DNA of 64,000 nucleotides from Thalassotalea sp. ND16A (GCF_000764205.1 NZ_JQDZ01000125.1:1-64000), one strand, 5' to 3'; shown: positions 19,801 to 27,994, counted from the first letter of the stretch. Made by a program: numbers and translations. Notes: generated by a model not told the origin, from the letters alone.

Positions 19801-20327
19801 GCCTTTACATGGAGATGCTAGAGCAAGCCGTTGCCGCGTTAAAAGCCGGTAAACAGCCTTCGCTTGAAGATTTAACCGCCAAACAAACCGATATAGAGTT
19901 ACGGGTGCCGGCGTTAATTCCGGAAGATTATATTCACGATGTCAGTATGCGCTTATCGTTTTATAAACGCATCGCCAGTTGTAACAGCAATAATGAACTG
20001 GATGAAATTCAGGTAGAGTTAATCGACCGTTTTGGTTTATTACCGCAAGCGACCAAGCATATTTTTCATATTGCCAAAATTCGCTTAACCGCCGAAGCCA
20101 TTGGCATTGCCCGAATTGACGCGGGTATTAATGGTGGTTCGATTGAGTTTAATAGTAACACTCAAATTGATCCTATGCAGATAATCGGCCTGATCCAACA
20201 GCAACCGAACATTTTTAAAATGGACGGTGCCAATAAATTAAAATTCGCCATTAAAACCGAAGATAACCAGGCGCGCTTTACCTTAATTACCAATATGGTT
20301 GAACAACTGCAGAAAAAAGTTGCCTAA
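16827..20327 (+). CDS. mfd: Transcription-repair coupling factor
   Basis: Removes RNA polymerase stalled at DNA damage and recruits UvrA. 1166 residues (E. coli 1148). Order: UvrB-homology region (about 1-350), RNA polymerase-interacting domain (near 490-560, with QPVVHIEHGIGRYQGL), RecG-like translocase with Walker A CGDVGFGKTEVAMRAAF, DEEHRFGVKQKEK, TATPIPRT and GRVGRSHHQAYAYLL, then the C-terminal TRCF domain. ATG at 16827. csiV starts four bases after its stop. Confidence 0.97.
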   Translation: MSQSSSIFSPLLPVSKASATNKDKKQWANFYGSSASIAIYSGAAKCAGLTLLITEDTATALKLEHELLSINDNSLDICLFPDWETLPYDSFSPHQDIISQRLQTLYRLSRMDKGIVIVPAHTLVHRIAPKQYIEANSLLVQTGDKKDLHQLRQELEASGYRAVEQVLEHGEFSARGAILDLFPMGSNHPFRLDFFDDEIDSIRTFDVDDQRSKDAIANIELLPAHEFPSDSDAINLFRNQYRELLKANNEKESVYHNVTKGIMPAGIEYYLPLFFSETATLFDYLPAQTQVLIHGNIDKSLEQFSLDTQYRYDDRRYDPLRPLLSPEQLFLTREQLFAQLKLHDRVNINHDALADKAGNVNYPTQSLADVAVNHQSKQPLQAVCQFLQTAQDINQQLLFIAESQGRKETLLELLAREKISPEYVDNISDFINGDIDIAITVNALAHGFVVADKANELNFAIITEDDLFTDRVKQARRRTKQQETNSEAIFKNLTELSIGQPVVHIEHGIGRYQGLQTFENQGISTEFLMLTYLNDAKLYVPVASLHLISRYSGTNSDTTPIHKLGSDSWSKAKKKAAEKIKDVAAELLDIYATRESSHGYAFKRNKDDYISFSESFGFEETEDQRNAITNVIADMLDHKTMDRLVCGDVGFGKTEVAMRAAFIAANDSKQVVILVPTTLLAQQHYENFRDRFANSPANIEVLSRFKTAKQQKEIIANIATGQIDILIGTHKLLSDDIKFKDLGLLIVDEEHRFGVKQKEKIKKLRANVDILTLTATPIPRTLNMAMGGMRDLSIIATPPAKRLAVKTFVRERDNGLIRESILREVLRGGQVYFLHNNVQTIEKTAQEIQDLLPEAKITIAHGQMRERELERIMSDFYHQKFNVLVCTTIIETGIDVPSANTIIMDRADHLGLAQLHQLRGRVGRSHHQAYAYLLTPHPKRITKDAVKRLDAIAQLEDLGAGFALATHDLEIRGAGELLGEDQSGQMASIGFSLYMEMLEQAVAALKAGKQPSLEDLTAKQTDIELRVPALIPEDYIHDVSMRLSFYKRIASCNSNNELDEIQVELIDRFGLLPQATKHIFHIAKIRLTAEAIGIARIDAGINGGSIEFNSNTQIDPMQIIGLIQQQPNIFKMDGANKLKFAIKTEDNQARFTLITNMVEQLQKKVA

Positions 20328-20330
20328 GCC

Positions 20331-21728
20331 ATGTTCGAAAACATAACAAAGCTGATGTACAATCACTTAACCGAAAAGCAACTTATGCTAATAATGAATA
20401 AACCGAACACTAACTTGCTGAAATTTCCCTCAATAATCGTACAGGCTCGGCAAAGCGTTAGCGCCGGGATAATCGCGTTGAGCTTAATCGCTTCCGCCCC
20501 CACTTACGCACAAACAAAAACAGCGGCACAGCCCGCTGAGCGCTGGTTTGAAATCGAAGTGATCTTGCTTGAACAGCTGATGGACAAGGCTCGCTATGGT
20601 GAAAATTTTCAGCAAGAAAGTATTGTCGTTCCTCCCGCCTCACAAGCGCCTGCCAATATTGATTTCCTGAATCAGTATCTACAACGCATTACTCTTTTTC
20701 AACAGCAACTAACAAGCTGCAGCGACGAAGAGCAAGAGCTAGCTACAGATATTGAAAATACCGAACAAAGCGACGAAGAAGATAGTCAGCAACAATACGC
20801 AGACGCTGAAAACGAACTTGAGTCATTGCCAGATACCAGCGCGAGCCAGCAACCGTATACCGAACAAAAAGCTGAAATAACAACGTTAGCAAGCGTTGAA
20901 CAACAACTTAAAGCGGTATCATTGTCTTGTAAAAAACATGACCTTGATCTGTTTGAACATACCGTCGATAAACAGTTTTATCAAATTCCTCGAACCATTT
21001 CAGGTAGCGAAGACTTGTACGCCAAGGTGCCATATTTATTGGATAAAGACAGTTTACAATTGACTCATATCCATAAATCTTTACGCCGTTCAAAAGCATT
21101 CAGGCCGGTACTGCACATAGGTTGGCGACAAGCGGTAGTTGATAGGAACCGGGCAAAGCCGGTGCGTTTACTCGCCGGCGAAAACCTAGGTTTAATTGCC
21201 GAAGAACGTCAAATGAAAGTAGCACTAGAGCCGCAACTGCAATTATCTGAACAGCAAAAACAACAAATGACCAGTGAGCATATCAGTCAGATCATCGCTG
21301 ACGTCAAGGCTGGGAACAGCAACCTTAGCGAATCCACTCAGTTATTAAAACAGAGTGATATTACACCACTATTTAGCGAGCAGGAGCATAGCAATGTCAC
21401 TCAAGCCGACAATGAAGAATTGCCGCAAACCTGGAAAATAGATGGTTTGTTTAAAGTACATCTTAATCACTATTTATTCATTAACAGTCAGTTTAATGTT
21501 ATTGCCAATGTTGAACACAATAAAGAAGATGGCAAACAGCACACGACTGAACAAATATTGATCCCGTTTAAACAAAATCGCCGGGTGATCAGTGGTGAAG
21601 TGCATTACTTTGATCACCCTTACATCGGGATGATAGTGCAGATCCGCCGCCACGAAAAACCAGAAGCAATAGAAATACCGGAATCAGATACCTTAGCACC
21701 GGCAGCAAATCAGCCGGTGAGTCCCTAA
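20331..21728 (+). CDS. csiV: CsiV-like periplasmic peptidoglycan-binding protein
   Basis: Recognised from the CsiV/DUF2803 pattern and from position after mfd, as in Vibrio. The N-terminal block reads WFEIEVILLEQ right after a probable signal peptide, and the C-terminal block reads GEVHYFDHPYIGMIVQIRR. In Vibrio CsiV is needed for cell shape and peptidoglycan assembly. The reading frame starts at 20331, but ATGs at 20385 or 20394 (MNKPNTN) put the signal peptide closer to the start and are more likely. Residues about 120-190 form an acidic Gln/Glu-rich stretch, making this copy longer than usual. Confidence 0.8.
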   Translation: MFENITKLMYNHLTEKQLMLIMNKPNTNLLKFPSIIVQARQSVSAGIIALSLIASAPTYAQTKTAAQPAERWFEIEVILLEQLMDKARYGENFQQESIVVPPASQAPANIDFLNQYLQRITLFQQQLTSCSDEEQELATDIENTEQSDEEDSQQQYADAENELESLPDTSASQQPYTEQKAEITTLASVEQQLKAVSLSCKKHDLDLFEHTVDKQFYQIPRTISGSEDLYAKVPYLLDKDSLQLTHIHKSLRRSKAFRPVLHIGWRQAVVDRNRAKPVRLLAGENLGLIAEERQMKVALEPQLQLSEQQKQQMTSEHISQIIADVKAGNSNLSESTQLLKQSDITPLFSEQEHSNVTQADNEELPQTWKIDGLFKVHLNHYLFINSQFNVIANVEHNKEDGKQHTTEQILIPFKQNRRVISGEVHYFDHPYIGMIVQIRRHEKPEAIEIPESDTLAPAANQPVSP

Positions 21729-21749
21729 CTTAGCAATAGAGAAAATATT

Positions 21750-22043
21750 ATGTCAGTAGATAAGCAAACTGAAATTGAAGCGGCGGTATTTCGTCGTCTG
21801 TTAAAACACTTAGACTCACGCAAAGATGTGCAAAACATCGACTTGATGATTTTGGCGGGCTTTTGTCGAAACTGTTTTTCAAAATGGACGGTTGCCGAAG
21901 CGGAAAAATTAGGCGAAACCATAGATATCGATACCGCCAGAGAACAAGTTTATGGCATGCCATATAGTGAGTGGAAAGCAAATCACCAATTGCCGGCAAC
22001 CGCTGAGCAGCTGGAAAAATTTGAACAATTATCGAAAAAGTAA
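21750..22043 (+). CDS. DUF1244 family protein
   Basis: 97 residues with the DUF1244 core: VFRRLLKHLDSRKDVQNID, MILAGFCRNCFSKW and YGMPYSEWKA. The family is small, cytoplasmic and of unknown function; the CxxC-like FCRNCF is conserved and might bind metal. It lies 21 bp after csiV and may be co-transcribed. Start supported by GAGAAAAT upstream. Confidence 0.9.
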   Translation: MSVDKQTEIEAAVFRRLLKHLDSRKDVQNIDLMILAGFCRNCFSKWTVAEAEKLGETIDIDTAREQVYGMPYSEWKANHQLPATAEQLEKFEQLSKK

Positions 22044-22052
22044 CGCCTTATT

Positions 22053-22079
22053 GAATACCAAGTTGATCAAATTGGTATC
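22053..22079. repeat. ATACCAA/TTGGTAT inverted repeat
   Basis: ATACCAA and TTGGTAT arms around an 11-12 base AT-rich spacer that itself contains TTGATCAA. It lies after the DUF1244 gene and resembles the ends of the hairpin at 13376-13424. It has no T-run, so it is not an obvious terminator. Confidence 0.45.
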
Positions 22080-22127
22080 AGTCAAAGATTGCTGAAATAT
22101 TATGCTATTAAATAAAAACGATAAGAA

Positions 22128-22667
22128 ATGTTAAATAAAGACGATACGGTATTTGTACTGGTGGATGTGCAAGGTAACCTTGCCGGATTAATGCATGATA
22201 AACAAACCTTGTTTAGCAATTTGCAAAAACTCATTAAAAGTTTGCAAATTCTCAATATTCCGATCATATGGTTAGAACAAAACCCGCAAGCGATAGGCCA
22301 AACGATCCCATTGATTAGCAGCTTATTGGTGGGCCAAAAACCGATCAGTAAAATGAGCTTCAGCGCCTTTCAAGAAGAACACTTCGTTAAACAGCTTGAA
22401 CAGCTGGACAGAAAACAAGTGCTCATTGCCGGTATTGAATCTCATGTCTGTGTCTATCAAACGGCAATGGATTTGTTGTCGGCTAACTACCATGTCGAAC
22501 TGGTGAGCGATGCAGTGGCGTCAAGAACGCAATCCAATAAGCAAATTGCCTTGTTAAAAATGCAAAATCAAGGCATTACCTTAACGAGCACTGAAATGGC
22601 CTTATTTGAGTTGTTAGGTGTTGCCGAAGGCAAACAATTTAAACAGATCATTAAGATCATCAAATAA
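22128..22667 (+). CDS. Isochorismatase-like cysteine hydrolase
   Basis: 179 residues of the isochorismatase fold. Catalytic triad candidates are Asp8 (LVDVQGN), Lys83 (PISKMSF, near 81-87) and the nucleophile Cys in GIESHVCVYQTA (near 105). This resembles the YcaC-like group of hydrolases; the substrate cannot be told from sequence. ATG start after an AT-rich gap of 84 bp. Confidence 0.85.
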   Translation: MLNKDDTVFVLVDVQGNLAGLMHDKQTLFSNLQKLIKSLQILNIPIIWLEQNPQAIGQTIPLISSLLVGQKPISKMSFSAFQEEHFVKQLEQLDRKQVLIAGIESHVCVYQTAMDLLSANYHVELVSDAVASRTQSNKQIALLKMQNQGITLTSTEMALFELLGVAEGKQFKQIIKIIK

Positions 22668-22759
22668 CATTTTATCCAACGACAAATTCATGGTTTAGCA
22701 AAAAAACGATTATACTTTAGTTAAGCATTTTTAATCCACTTGGTATTAGGGAGAATAAA

Positions 22760-22954
22760 TTGGAAATCGATAATTTATTAAATTTAGACAGTCACATTTT
22801 ATTTGGCATTATCAATGAACGCCTAAGGATTGAATGCGGCAGTGTCGAAGAGCTGGTTTCCCGTTATGAGCTTAATGAACAGTTATTAACAGAGAAAATG
22901 GCGATGCTGGGCTATCAATACGATCCCCTATCTAATCAATATAAAGTAAAATAA
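22760..22954 (+). CDS. DUF4250 family small protein
   Basis: 64 residues matching DUF4250: LDSHILFGIINERLR, EELVSRYELN, LGYQYDPLSNQYK. Function unknown. The start is TTG, placed by the GGGAGAAT ribosome binding site 8-9 bases upstream; no ATG is available in frame. Confidence 0.8.
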   Translation: MEIDNLLNLDSHILFGIINERLRIECGSVEELVSRYELNEQLLTEKMAMLGYQYDPLSNQYKVK

Positions 22955-22964
22955 TAATTCACTA

Positions 22965-22984
22965 TTAATGAAGATGTTCATTAA
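22965..22984. other. Small inverted repeat
   Basis: TTAATGAA, GATG, TTCATTAA between the convergent DUF4250 and rsuA genes. It has eight-base arms but no proper T-run on either strand, so a role as weak terminator is only possible. Confidence 0.3.
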
Positions 22985-22996
22985 AAAACATTAATA

Positions 22997-23686
22997 TTAT
23001 ACTGAGCTAACTTCATCTTCGGTTAAATAACGCCACTGGCCGATTGCTAATTCACCATCCAGTGCTATCGCACCAATTTGTTCCCGATGCAAGCCTATCA
23101 CCCGGTTTCCTATCGCCGCAAACATCCGTTTTACTTGATGATACTTGCCTTCTGAAATGGTTAGCAATGCTTCTTTTTCCGCTAATACCTCAAGCCTTGC
23201 GGGTTTGGTTAACTTGGCTTCATTTTGTAACTGTAAACCATGGGCAAAGCGCTCAACGGCATCCGCGGGAATGGGTTTTGATAATTGTACCCGGTAGCGC
23301 TTATTGCATTCTTTTTTCGGTGCGGTAATTTTGTGTGACCATTGACCGTCATCAGTGATAAGTACCAAACCGGTAGTATCGACATCTAATCGTCCGGCAA
23401 TATGCAAATCAAAAGCACGGTCAACGTCTACCAGATGTAAAACGGAGGGGTATAGCTCGTCTACGTTGGAACAAATGCAGTCTTGTGGTTTGTACAACAT
23501 GATATAACGGGCACTGGCAAAGGTGAGCAAATTACCCGCCAGAGTAATCACCGACTCTTCATACACTTGAAAACCAGGATCTTTAATCGTCTCGCCATTA
23601 ACTAGCACAGCCCCACGTTTCAGGTATTTTTTCGCTTCGGTTCGGCTAAGTTCAGTACAACGGCAAATATATTTATCTAAGCGCAT
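22997..23686 (-). CDS. rsuA: 16S rRNA pseudouridine(516) synthase
   Basis: Modifies U516 of 16S rRNA. The start at 23686 (MRLDKYICRC) matches the family N-terminus; an in-frame extension to 23761 runs into a repeat element and is rejected. 229 residues (E. coli 231). S4 domain at about 1-60, then the synthase domain with the catalytic Asp in HIAGRLDVDTTGLVL and the closing motif GKYHQVKRMFAAIGNRV. Assigned rsuA rather than rluE/rluF by the LTEDE C-terminus and length. Confidence 0.93.
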   Translation of the reverse strand: MRLDKYICRCTELSRTEAKKYLKRGAVLVNGETIKDPGFQVYEESVITLAGNLLTFASARYIMLYKPQDCICSNVDELYPSVLHLVDVDRAFDLHIAGRLDVDTTGLVLITDDGQWSHKITAPKKECNKRYRVQLSKPIPADAVERFAHGLQLQNEAKLTKPARLEVLAEKEALLTISEGKYHQVKRMFAAIGNRVIGLHREQIGAIALDGELAIGQWRYLTEDEVSSV

Positions 23687-23718
23687 AGAATTTGAAAATT
23701 TAATCTTTAACAATGAAC

Positions 23719-23742
23719 AAGGCGATGTTATCACATCGCCTT
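23719..23742. other. Hairpin upstream of rsuA
   Basis: AAGGCGATGT, TATC, ACATCGCCTT: ten perfect base pairs with a four-base loop. It lies between the leftward PilZ/ParA/RHH cassette and rsuA, so it may stop transcripts of the cassette, though no T-run follows on the minus strand. Confidence 0.5.
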
Positions 23743-23747
23743 GCATT

Positions 23748-23805
23748 ATACCCGTCGCCATTCAAAGTGCACTCTGAAACCTGCATCTTGAATGGTGACG
23801 GGTAT
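23748..23805. repeat. Dispersed repeat family B, copy 2
   Basis: 58-bp hairpin element with arms ATACCCGTCGCCATTCAA and TTGAATGGTGACGGGTAT and a loop AAGTGCACTCTGAAACCTGCATC. It is the sister of 16710-16763. The three-base difference in length lies in the loop; the arm changes partly compensate each other. Confidence 0.8.
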
Positions 23806-23825
23806 AACTAATCAAAGTTGCTTGG

Positions 23826-24185
23826 CTATTTTACTTTCGAGACAATTAATTCGTTTGGATTTTCCAGATAATAAAAGTTATTGACTAAAATTCGCAATAA
23901 TCTCGATTTAGAAATTGATGTTTTTGCGGACAGTTCATTGAGTTGCGAAATGATATCTTCACTCAAGGTAAACGTTGCCCTCTTGAACGGTTTATCTTTA
24001 CAAGGCTCTATTTTTTCGGCAATTTTCCTACTTAACAGCTCCGTTTGCGCCTGCATATGCATATCTGCATCAATAAATTCTGGGTTACCGGTAGCATAGT
24101 TTGTGGCACCATCAATAAACTCATCCACAGTAAATGTGCGTTTGGTTTTTGTTGGACGCTGTTTTTTAAGATCAGCCAAACTCAT
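23826..24185 (-). CDS. Ribbon-helix-helix protein, partner of the ParA-like ATPase
   Basis: 119 residues from an ATG at 24185 (MSLADLKKQRP), chosen for the AGGAGG ribosome binding site just upstream; the frame is open further but that part lies inside the ATPase gene. The N-terminal half is basic with TFTVDEFIDGA; the C-terminal half (about 75-110, FKRATFTLSEDIISQLNELS, KSRLLRILVNNF) fits a ribbon-helix-helix DNA-binding fold. It overlaps the ParA-like gene by 14 bp. By comparison with plasmid ParF-ParG pairs it may bind DNA and stimulate the ATPase, but no function is proven. Confidence 0.75.
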   Translation of the reverse strand: MSLADLKKQRPTKTKRTFTVDEFIDGATNYATGNPEFIDADMHMQAQTELLSRKIAEKIEPCKDKPFKRATFTLSEDIISQLNELSAKTSISKSRLLRILVNNFYYLENPNELIVSKVK

Positions 24186-24840
24186 AACTAACCTCCTGTT
24201 TGATCGCCAGCATTTCATTGGCAATGCTGCGAATCTCATTAGCAGCCTTGCCATCCGGGTCAACCTCAAACACTGAGGTACCTTTTTCTTCACTGTCATC
24301 GTAAATATTACGCGCATAGGTGATTGAGTCTAAAACATTAATGCCAAACGAGGCACAGACTTCTTTGGCTTCCAGTATGCGTGGTGCCTGATTAGGTAGC
24401 GAAGGACATTGGGTAATAACAAACGATGCTATCATTTTCGGGTTAACCATTTTACAGGTGCTAAGCATATCTTCCATGTGTGGTGCGGTCTTAATATCAC
24501 GACGTTTCGGACGCATAGGTATGAGTACGTGATGAGCTACTGACATGGATGCGCGTAGTGCCAGATTATCCTGACCGCCACAATCAACAACCACATAATC
24601 ATAATGTTCATTAAGGCTAAGCAAATCATTACGAATCTTGCCATAAAGCTGGATGCAGTTAATGGTTTCTAATTCAGGGTCGTTATTACGTGCCTGGATC
24701 CAATCTGAACTTGTTCGTTGTGGATCACAATCGGCTATCAGCACAGTTGCAGCTAACTCTTTGGCAAAAAACACGGCTAAATTTTGCGCCAAACAACTTT
24801 TACCACTGCCGCCCTTTTCCCCGCCAACTAACAAAATCAT
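24172..24840 (-). CDS. ParA/MinD-family ATPase (small, type Ib-like)
   Basis: 222 residues, starting directly with the deviant Walker A motif GEKGGSGKSCLAQNLAVFF (about 7-25), then ADCDPQRTSSDW and VVVDCGGQD for the Walker A' and B regions. It lacks the N-terminal DNA-binding extension of long plasmid ParA proteins, so it resembles type Ib ParF or MinD-like positioning ATPases. It is the middle gene of a leftward PilZ / ParA / RHH cassette. It is not the chromosomal parAB near oriC. Cargo (chromosome, pili or other) is unknown. Confidence 0.85.
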   Translation of the reverse strand: MILLVGGEKGGSGKSCLAQNLAVFFAKELAATVLIADCDPQRTSSDWIQARNNDPELETINCIQLYGKIRNDLLSLNEHYDYVVVDCGGQDNLALRASMSVAHHVLIPMRPKRRDIKTAPHMEDMLSTCKMVNPKMIASFVITQCPSLPNQAPRILEAKEVCASFGINVLDSITYARNIYDDSEEKGTSVFEVDPDGKAANEIRSIANEMLAIKQEVSYEFG

Positions 24841-24898
24841 AATTATTTCCTTGCTTATTATTCTTTATCCGGTTTTACAAATTACAGCTGCGGTATTT

Positions 24899-25204
24899 CT
24901 ATTTATGCATTTTAAAGCCAATCGAAAATTTACCATTAATTAATTCCAGGCAGCGGACTACGGTCGCAGGTATAGTGCGACTTTCTGGGTGGTCGGCTTG
25001 AAATTTAAAGTTCACCAGGGTATTTACACTGATAGCGAACTCATGTTCTATCCGCATACCACCTCTGGAAAAATCATCACATAAACATTTTACTTGATGC
25101 GCCTGGCCATCGCCGTCGAGCCAAGTAATATCGACGAGTTCTTGCTCCATATTTATTCGACTGTCTTGACGACGATCGATGATATCTTCTTTGGGATCTC
25201 TCAT
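24899..25204 (-). CDS. PilZ domain protein
   Basis: 101 residues forming a single PilZ domain: the RxxxR motif in DRRQDSR (10-16) and the DxSxxG motif in DDFSRGGMRIE (about 43-53), which together bind c-di-GMP. ATG after AAAGGAAG. It lies 58 bp upstream of the ParA-like gene and reads the same way, so the ATPase pair may respond to c-di-GMP. That link is inference from position. Confidence 0.85.
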   Translation of the reverse strand: MRDPKEDIIDRRQDSRINMEQELVDITWLDGDGQAHQVKCLCDDFSRGGMRIEHEFAISVNTLVNFKFQADHPESRTIPATVVRCLELINGKFSIGFKMHK

Positions 25205-25388
25205 TATTATTAACTTCCTTTATTAGCCCTTTGACCCTTCTAAAACCAAATTACAAAAATCTCTTATACTAAAAAACTTTAGCTTGGTATTTTCAATATA
25301 ACAACATATATTTAAAAATTCCAAATTTCGAGTTAGATTATCATTTGATGATTGTATAAATTTTTTTTAAGAAAGATAAGGGTGATAA

Positions 25389-25913
25389 ATGATTTACCAA
25401 ATTGGCGATAAACAACCACGTTTTAACGGTGATTATTTTGTCGCACCAAATGCAAGCTTAATTGGCGATGTTATCGTCGAAAATAATGCCAGCATCTGGT
25501 TTAACGTCGTGGTAAGAGCCGATAATGACACCATTACCATAGGTGAAAATAGCAACGTCCAAGACGGCAGTGTGTTACATGCCGATGATGACGTTCCCCT
25601 TTTTATCGGAACAAACGTCACCATAGGCCACAAAGTCATGCTACATGGCTGCACCATAGGTGATGGCAGTTTGGTGGGAATGAATGCCGTCGTGCTAAAT
25701 GGCGCAACGATAGGAAAAGAATGTTTAATCGGTGCCAATACCTTAATCCCGGAAAACATGGTGGTACCGGATGGCTCTATGGTACTTGGCAGCCCTGGTA
25801 AAATTGTCAAAGAATTATCAGCCGAGCATAGGGAAATGATAGTCAATGGTGCACAACATTATGTGGATAACGGGATAAAGTATCGGGAAACGGGGAAAGT
25901 GATCAGCTCATAA
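25389..25913 (+). CDS. Gamma carbonic anhydrase-like hexapeptide protein
   Basis: 174 residues of left-handed beta-helix repeats, YrdA/PaaY type. Three histidines are placed as the zinc ligands of gamma carbonic anhydrases: SVLHADD, TIGHKVM and MLHGCTIG. Whether it hydrates CO2 is not certain, as several relatives act in other reactions. ATG follows AAGGGTGATAA. Divergent from the PilZ cassette. Confidence 0.88.
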   Translation: MIYQIGDKQPRFNGDYFVAPNASLIGDVIVENNASIWFNVVVRADNDTITIGENSNVQDGSVLHADDDVPLFIGTNVTIGHKVMLHGCTIGDGSLVGMNAVVLNGATIGKECLIGANTLIPENMVVPDGSMVLGSPGKIVKELSAEHREMIVNGAQHYVDNGIKYRETGKVISS

Positions 25914-25931
25914 ACTTAGTATGTTTTCAAA

Positions 25932-26050
25932 GCACGTTGTGAATTTAGGAGGTTCCGTGTAACAACATCACGGAATGACGGCGTAAGTATTCCTGATACT
26001 ATTAAACGTCATCCCGGCGAAGGCCGGGACCTCCTTACTTCACAGCGAGC
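25932..26050. repeat. Dispersed repeat family A, copy 2
   Basis: REPIN-like pair: left arm GCACGTTGTGAATT...GGTTCCGTG with its complement CACGGAATGACG, right arm CGTCATCCCGGCGAAGGCC followed by GGGACCTCCTTACTTCACAG. Same plan as 4841-5017, with a shorter middle. Located between the convergent carbonic anhydrase-like and beta-propeller genes. Confidence 0.75.
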
Positions 26051-26067
26051 TTTAATTAAATTTTACG

Positions 26068-26982
26068 TTACTCCGTATTACAAACAAACGCCAGCATAGT
26101 CCCGCTACTTGCCATATCCATCCGAGTGATGCTGCCAGAACAGTAGTTTGAAAAATCAATCCAGGGCTGCCAGGTAGCTTTGGCTTGCCAAATATCAGTT
26201 TTCATCACTACGGCTTTATCAGCCGAGAGTAAATGGCCATTGCGATGCCAGGCATAGTACATGTTATCCACTGGCAAGGTGTTTTTTTCGGCAATGGAAC
26301 CTGCTTGCGGGTCATAAACGTGTAACTGCCATTTATCGGCCTTGGCCTTGGTGTAGCTAAAAAGGTTGCTACTCGGCAACTTCCTTAAGGTTCTGCCAAT
26401 GTCGGTATCCAATATATGAGCATTGCCAGTGAGCAGGTTTACACGTTGCAACTGCATTGGTTGGGCCAACACAAACAATAATAATTCATCTTTATTAAGC
26501 CAAACCTGATAACCGATGTCATTAAAATTTTTGTTTAGCTGAGCGACTAAAGAACTGGCCGGTCCCCCCGTTAGGGGATATTTAGACAGCCGTTGGCGAC
26601 CATCTTCGCCAACGTAAACCACCGAAAACGATTGATTGTCTGGCATCACCGTGGGTGAATACTCACTGGCTGAAGAATTGGTTAAATTTGTGCTGCTGCC
26701 CGTTTTAATATCATAACTGATGCTGTCAGTTTGAGCGTCCTCATCTTCGCCGTACATGGCAGTATAGAATAGCTGACTACTGTCAGGAGTAAAATGTGGC
26801 TGATTATCATAACCCGCTCTGTTGCTAATATTTTTTACTGAAATCACTTTATCCTGCTTTAATTCAGCGATAAAGATTTCATCTTCGGCGACACAACTGA
26901 AACTCAGAGCCATCAATAGCGCGGATAATCGCTTTGACTGAATACTGTTTTTTGTCGAAGGTTGAAGCGTTTGTATTACCAT
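26068..26982 (-). CDS. TolB-like beta-propeller protein, exported
   Basis: 304 residues. A hydrophobic stretch at about 18-31 ending SCVAED looks like a signal peptide. The rest has WD40-like/PD40 repeats with the typical pattern (YDNQPHFTPDSSQLFYTA, SEYSPTVMPDNQSFSVVY), so a periplasmic propeller is likely. It is not TolB: the N-terminal TolB domain and the tol neighbours are absent. Specific role unknown. Confidence 0.75.
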   Translation of the reverse strand: MVIQTLQPSTKNSIQSKRLSALLMALSFSCVAEDEIFIAELKQDKVISVKNISNRAGYDNQPHFTPDSSQLFYTAMYGEDEDAQTDSISYDIKTGSSTNLTNSSASEYSPTVMPDNQSFSVVYVGEDGRQRLSKYPLTGGPASSLVAQLNKNFNDIGYQVWLNKDELLLFVLAQPMQLQRVNLLTGNAHILDTDIGRTLRKLPSSNLFSYTKAKADKWQLHVYDPQAGSIAEKNTLPVDNMYYAWHRNGHLLSADKAVVMKTDIWQAKATWQPWIDFSNYCSGSITRMDMASSGTMLAFVCNTE

Positions 26983-27150
26983 AGTTCACCTAACACTCTG
27001 TATTAACAAAATTTACCTTGACTTTACTGTCGCTAAAAAACACGCCAGTTGCAATAATTAGTTTAATAAAAATGAATGTTAATTTAAAACCATAATTTTA
27101 ACGGGGCGCCGAAATGTATGGCCAAAGCCGCTGGTGCTCGTACAGAGCCG

Positions 27151-27969
27151 CTATTTTAGCGTTCGTTCGTTGATAAATCGTTGAAAATTTTCCACCGCTC
27201 GCGGGTTGGCTTTATTGGTTTGTTTTACGGCTTGTTGGTAGCGAAAACTAAAGACATCAAACCAAAGGTCAAGCAATGTTGCGCTTTCGTTTTCACCAAA
27301 CAATTGCAATACCTTGGCAGCAACTTCGGCAGTGCCTAACTGACCTGGTTTTTCAGCTTTTCTTAACTGGTATCTGGAGTCGTAATTTAGCGCTGTGCGA
27401 TGTTGTTTTTGGTGAACTTGCTCAGCGCTATTGTTGACCGGGTTGCTACACTCAGTTGCAGACTCAGCCAATACCGATTCTATTGACACTATCGGTAACT
27501 GCGCCAAATATTCACTTTTTCTAAAAATTCTTTTCGCTTGTCGCCAGGTCGCATCAATCAAGATAAATAGGGGTATTTTGCTGTGTTCAAGAACGTCAGG
27601 TTGCTGATTATACACGCGCTGTTGTTCGCTGGCATATTCGCTTGGGAATACCAAGAAAGGCTGATATTTATCGTCTTGTAATAGCGACAATAAATCATCA
27701 TTTACCTCGGTACGATGCCAAATAAAAGCGTGGGTGTCAGGAATGACATCGGCGATCAAACGCCCAGTATTACTCGGTTTTAAGACTTCATCATCCGACA
27801 TTAACAGTAAAAAGCTGCAGTTACTGTTGCATTGTTGGCGTAACTCGCAAATGCAAAACTCCTCGGCTAAACGGCAAAACTCACAGCGTTTAACCTTCCA
27901 GCCTCGAGATTTGTATGCTTTCGTGCTAATGCTTTTGCGTTGTTGATAAAGGCGATGAAATGCGTGCAT
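27151..27969 (-). CDS. tapT: DTW-domain tRNA-uridine aminocarboxypropyltransferase
   Basis: Family that makes acp3U in tRNA using S-adenosylmethionine; E. coli YfiP (TapT) modifies position 47. 272 residues. A cysteine-rich N-terminus (RCEFCRLAEEFCICE, about 28-42) is followed by the signature IDATWRQAKRIFRKS, with the DxTW motif near residue 148. An insertion rich in Ser/Asn/Gln at about 170-195 makes it longer than E. coli YfiP. Confidence 0.87.
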   Translation of the reverse strand: MHAFHRLYQQRKSISTKAYKSRGWKVKRCEFCRLAEEFCICELRQQCNSNCSFLLLMSDDEVLKPSNTGRLIADVIPDTHAFIWHRTEVNDDLLSLLQDDKYQPFLVFPSEYASEQQRVYNQQPDVLEHSKIPLFILIDATWRQAKRIFRKSEYLAQLPIVSIESVLAESATECSNPVNNSAEQVHQKQHRTALNYDSRYQLRKAEKPGQLGTAEVAAKVLQLFGENESATLLDLWFDVFSFRYQQAVKQTNKANPRAVENFQRFINERTLK

Positions 27970-27994
27970 TTTATATATTACTTTTCAAAATCAG

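Noticed and set aside
23687-23761. Extended N-terminus of rsuA
   Set aside because: The extra 25 codons run into repeat family B and have no family match; MRLDKYI fits the known start.
24186-24317. Longer start of the RHH protein
   Set aside because: The first 44 codons lie inside the ParA-like gene; AGGAGG just before ATG 24185 sets the start.
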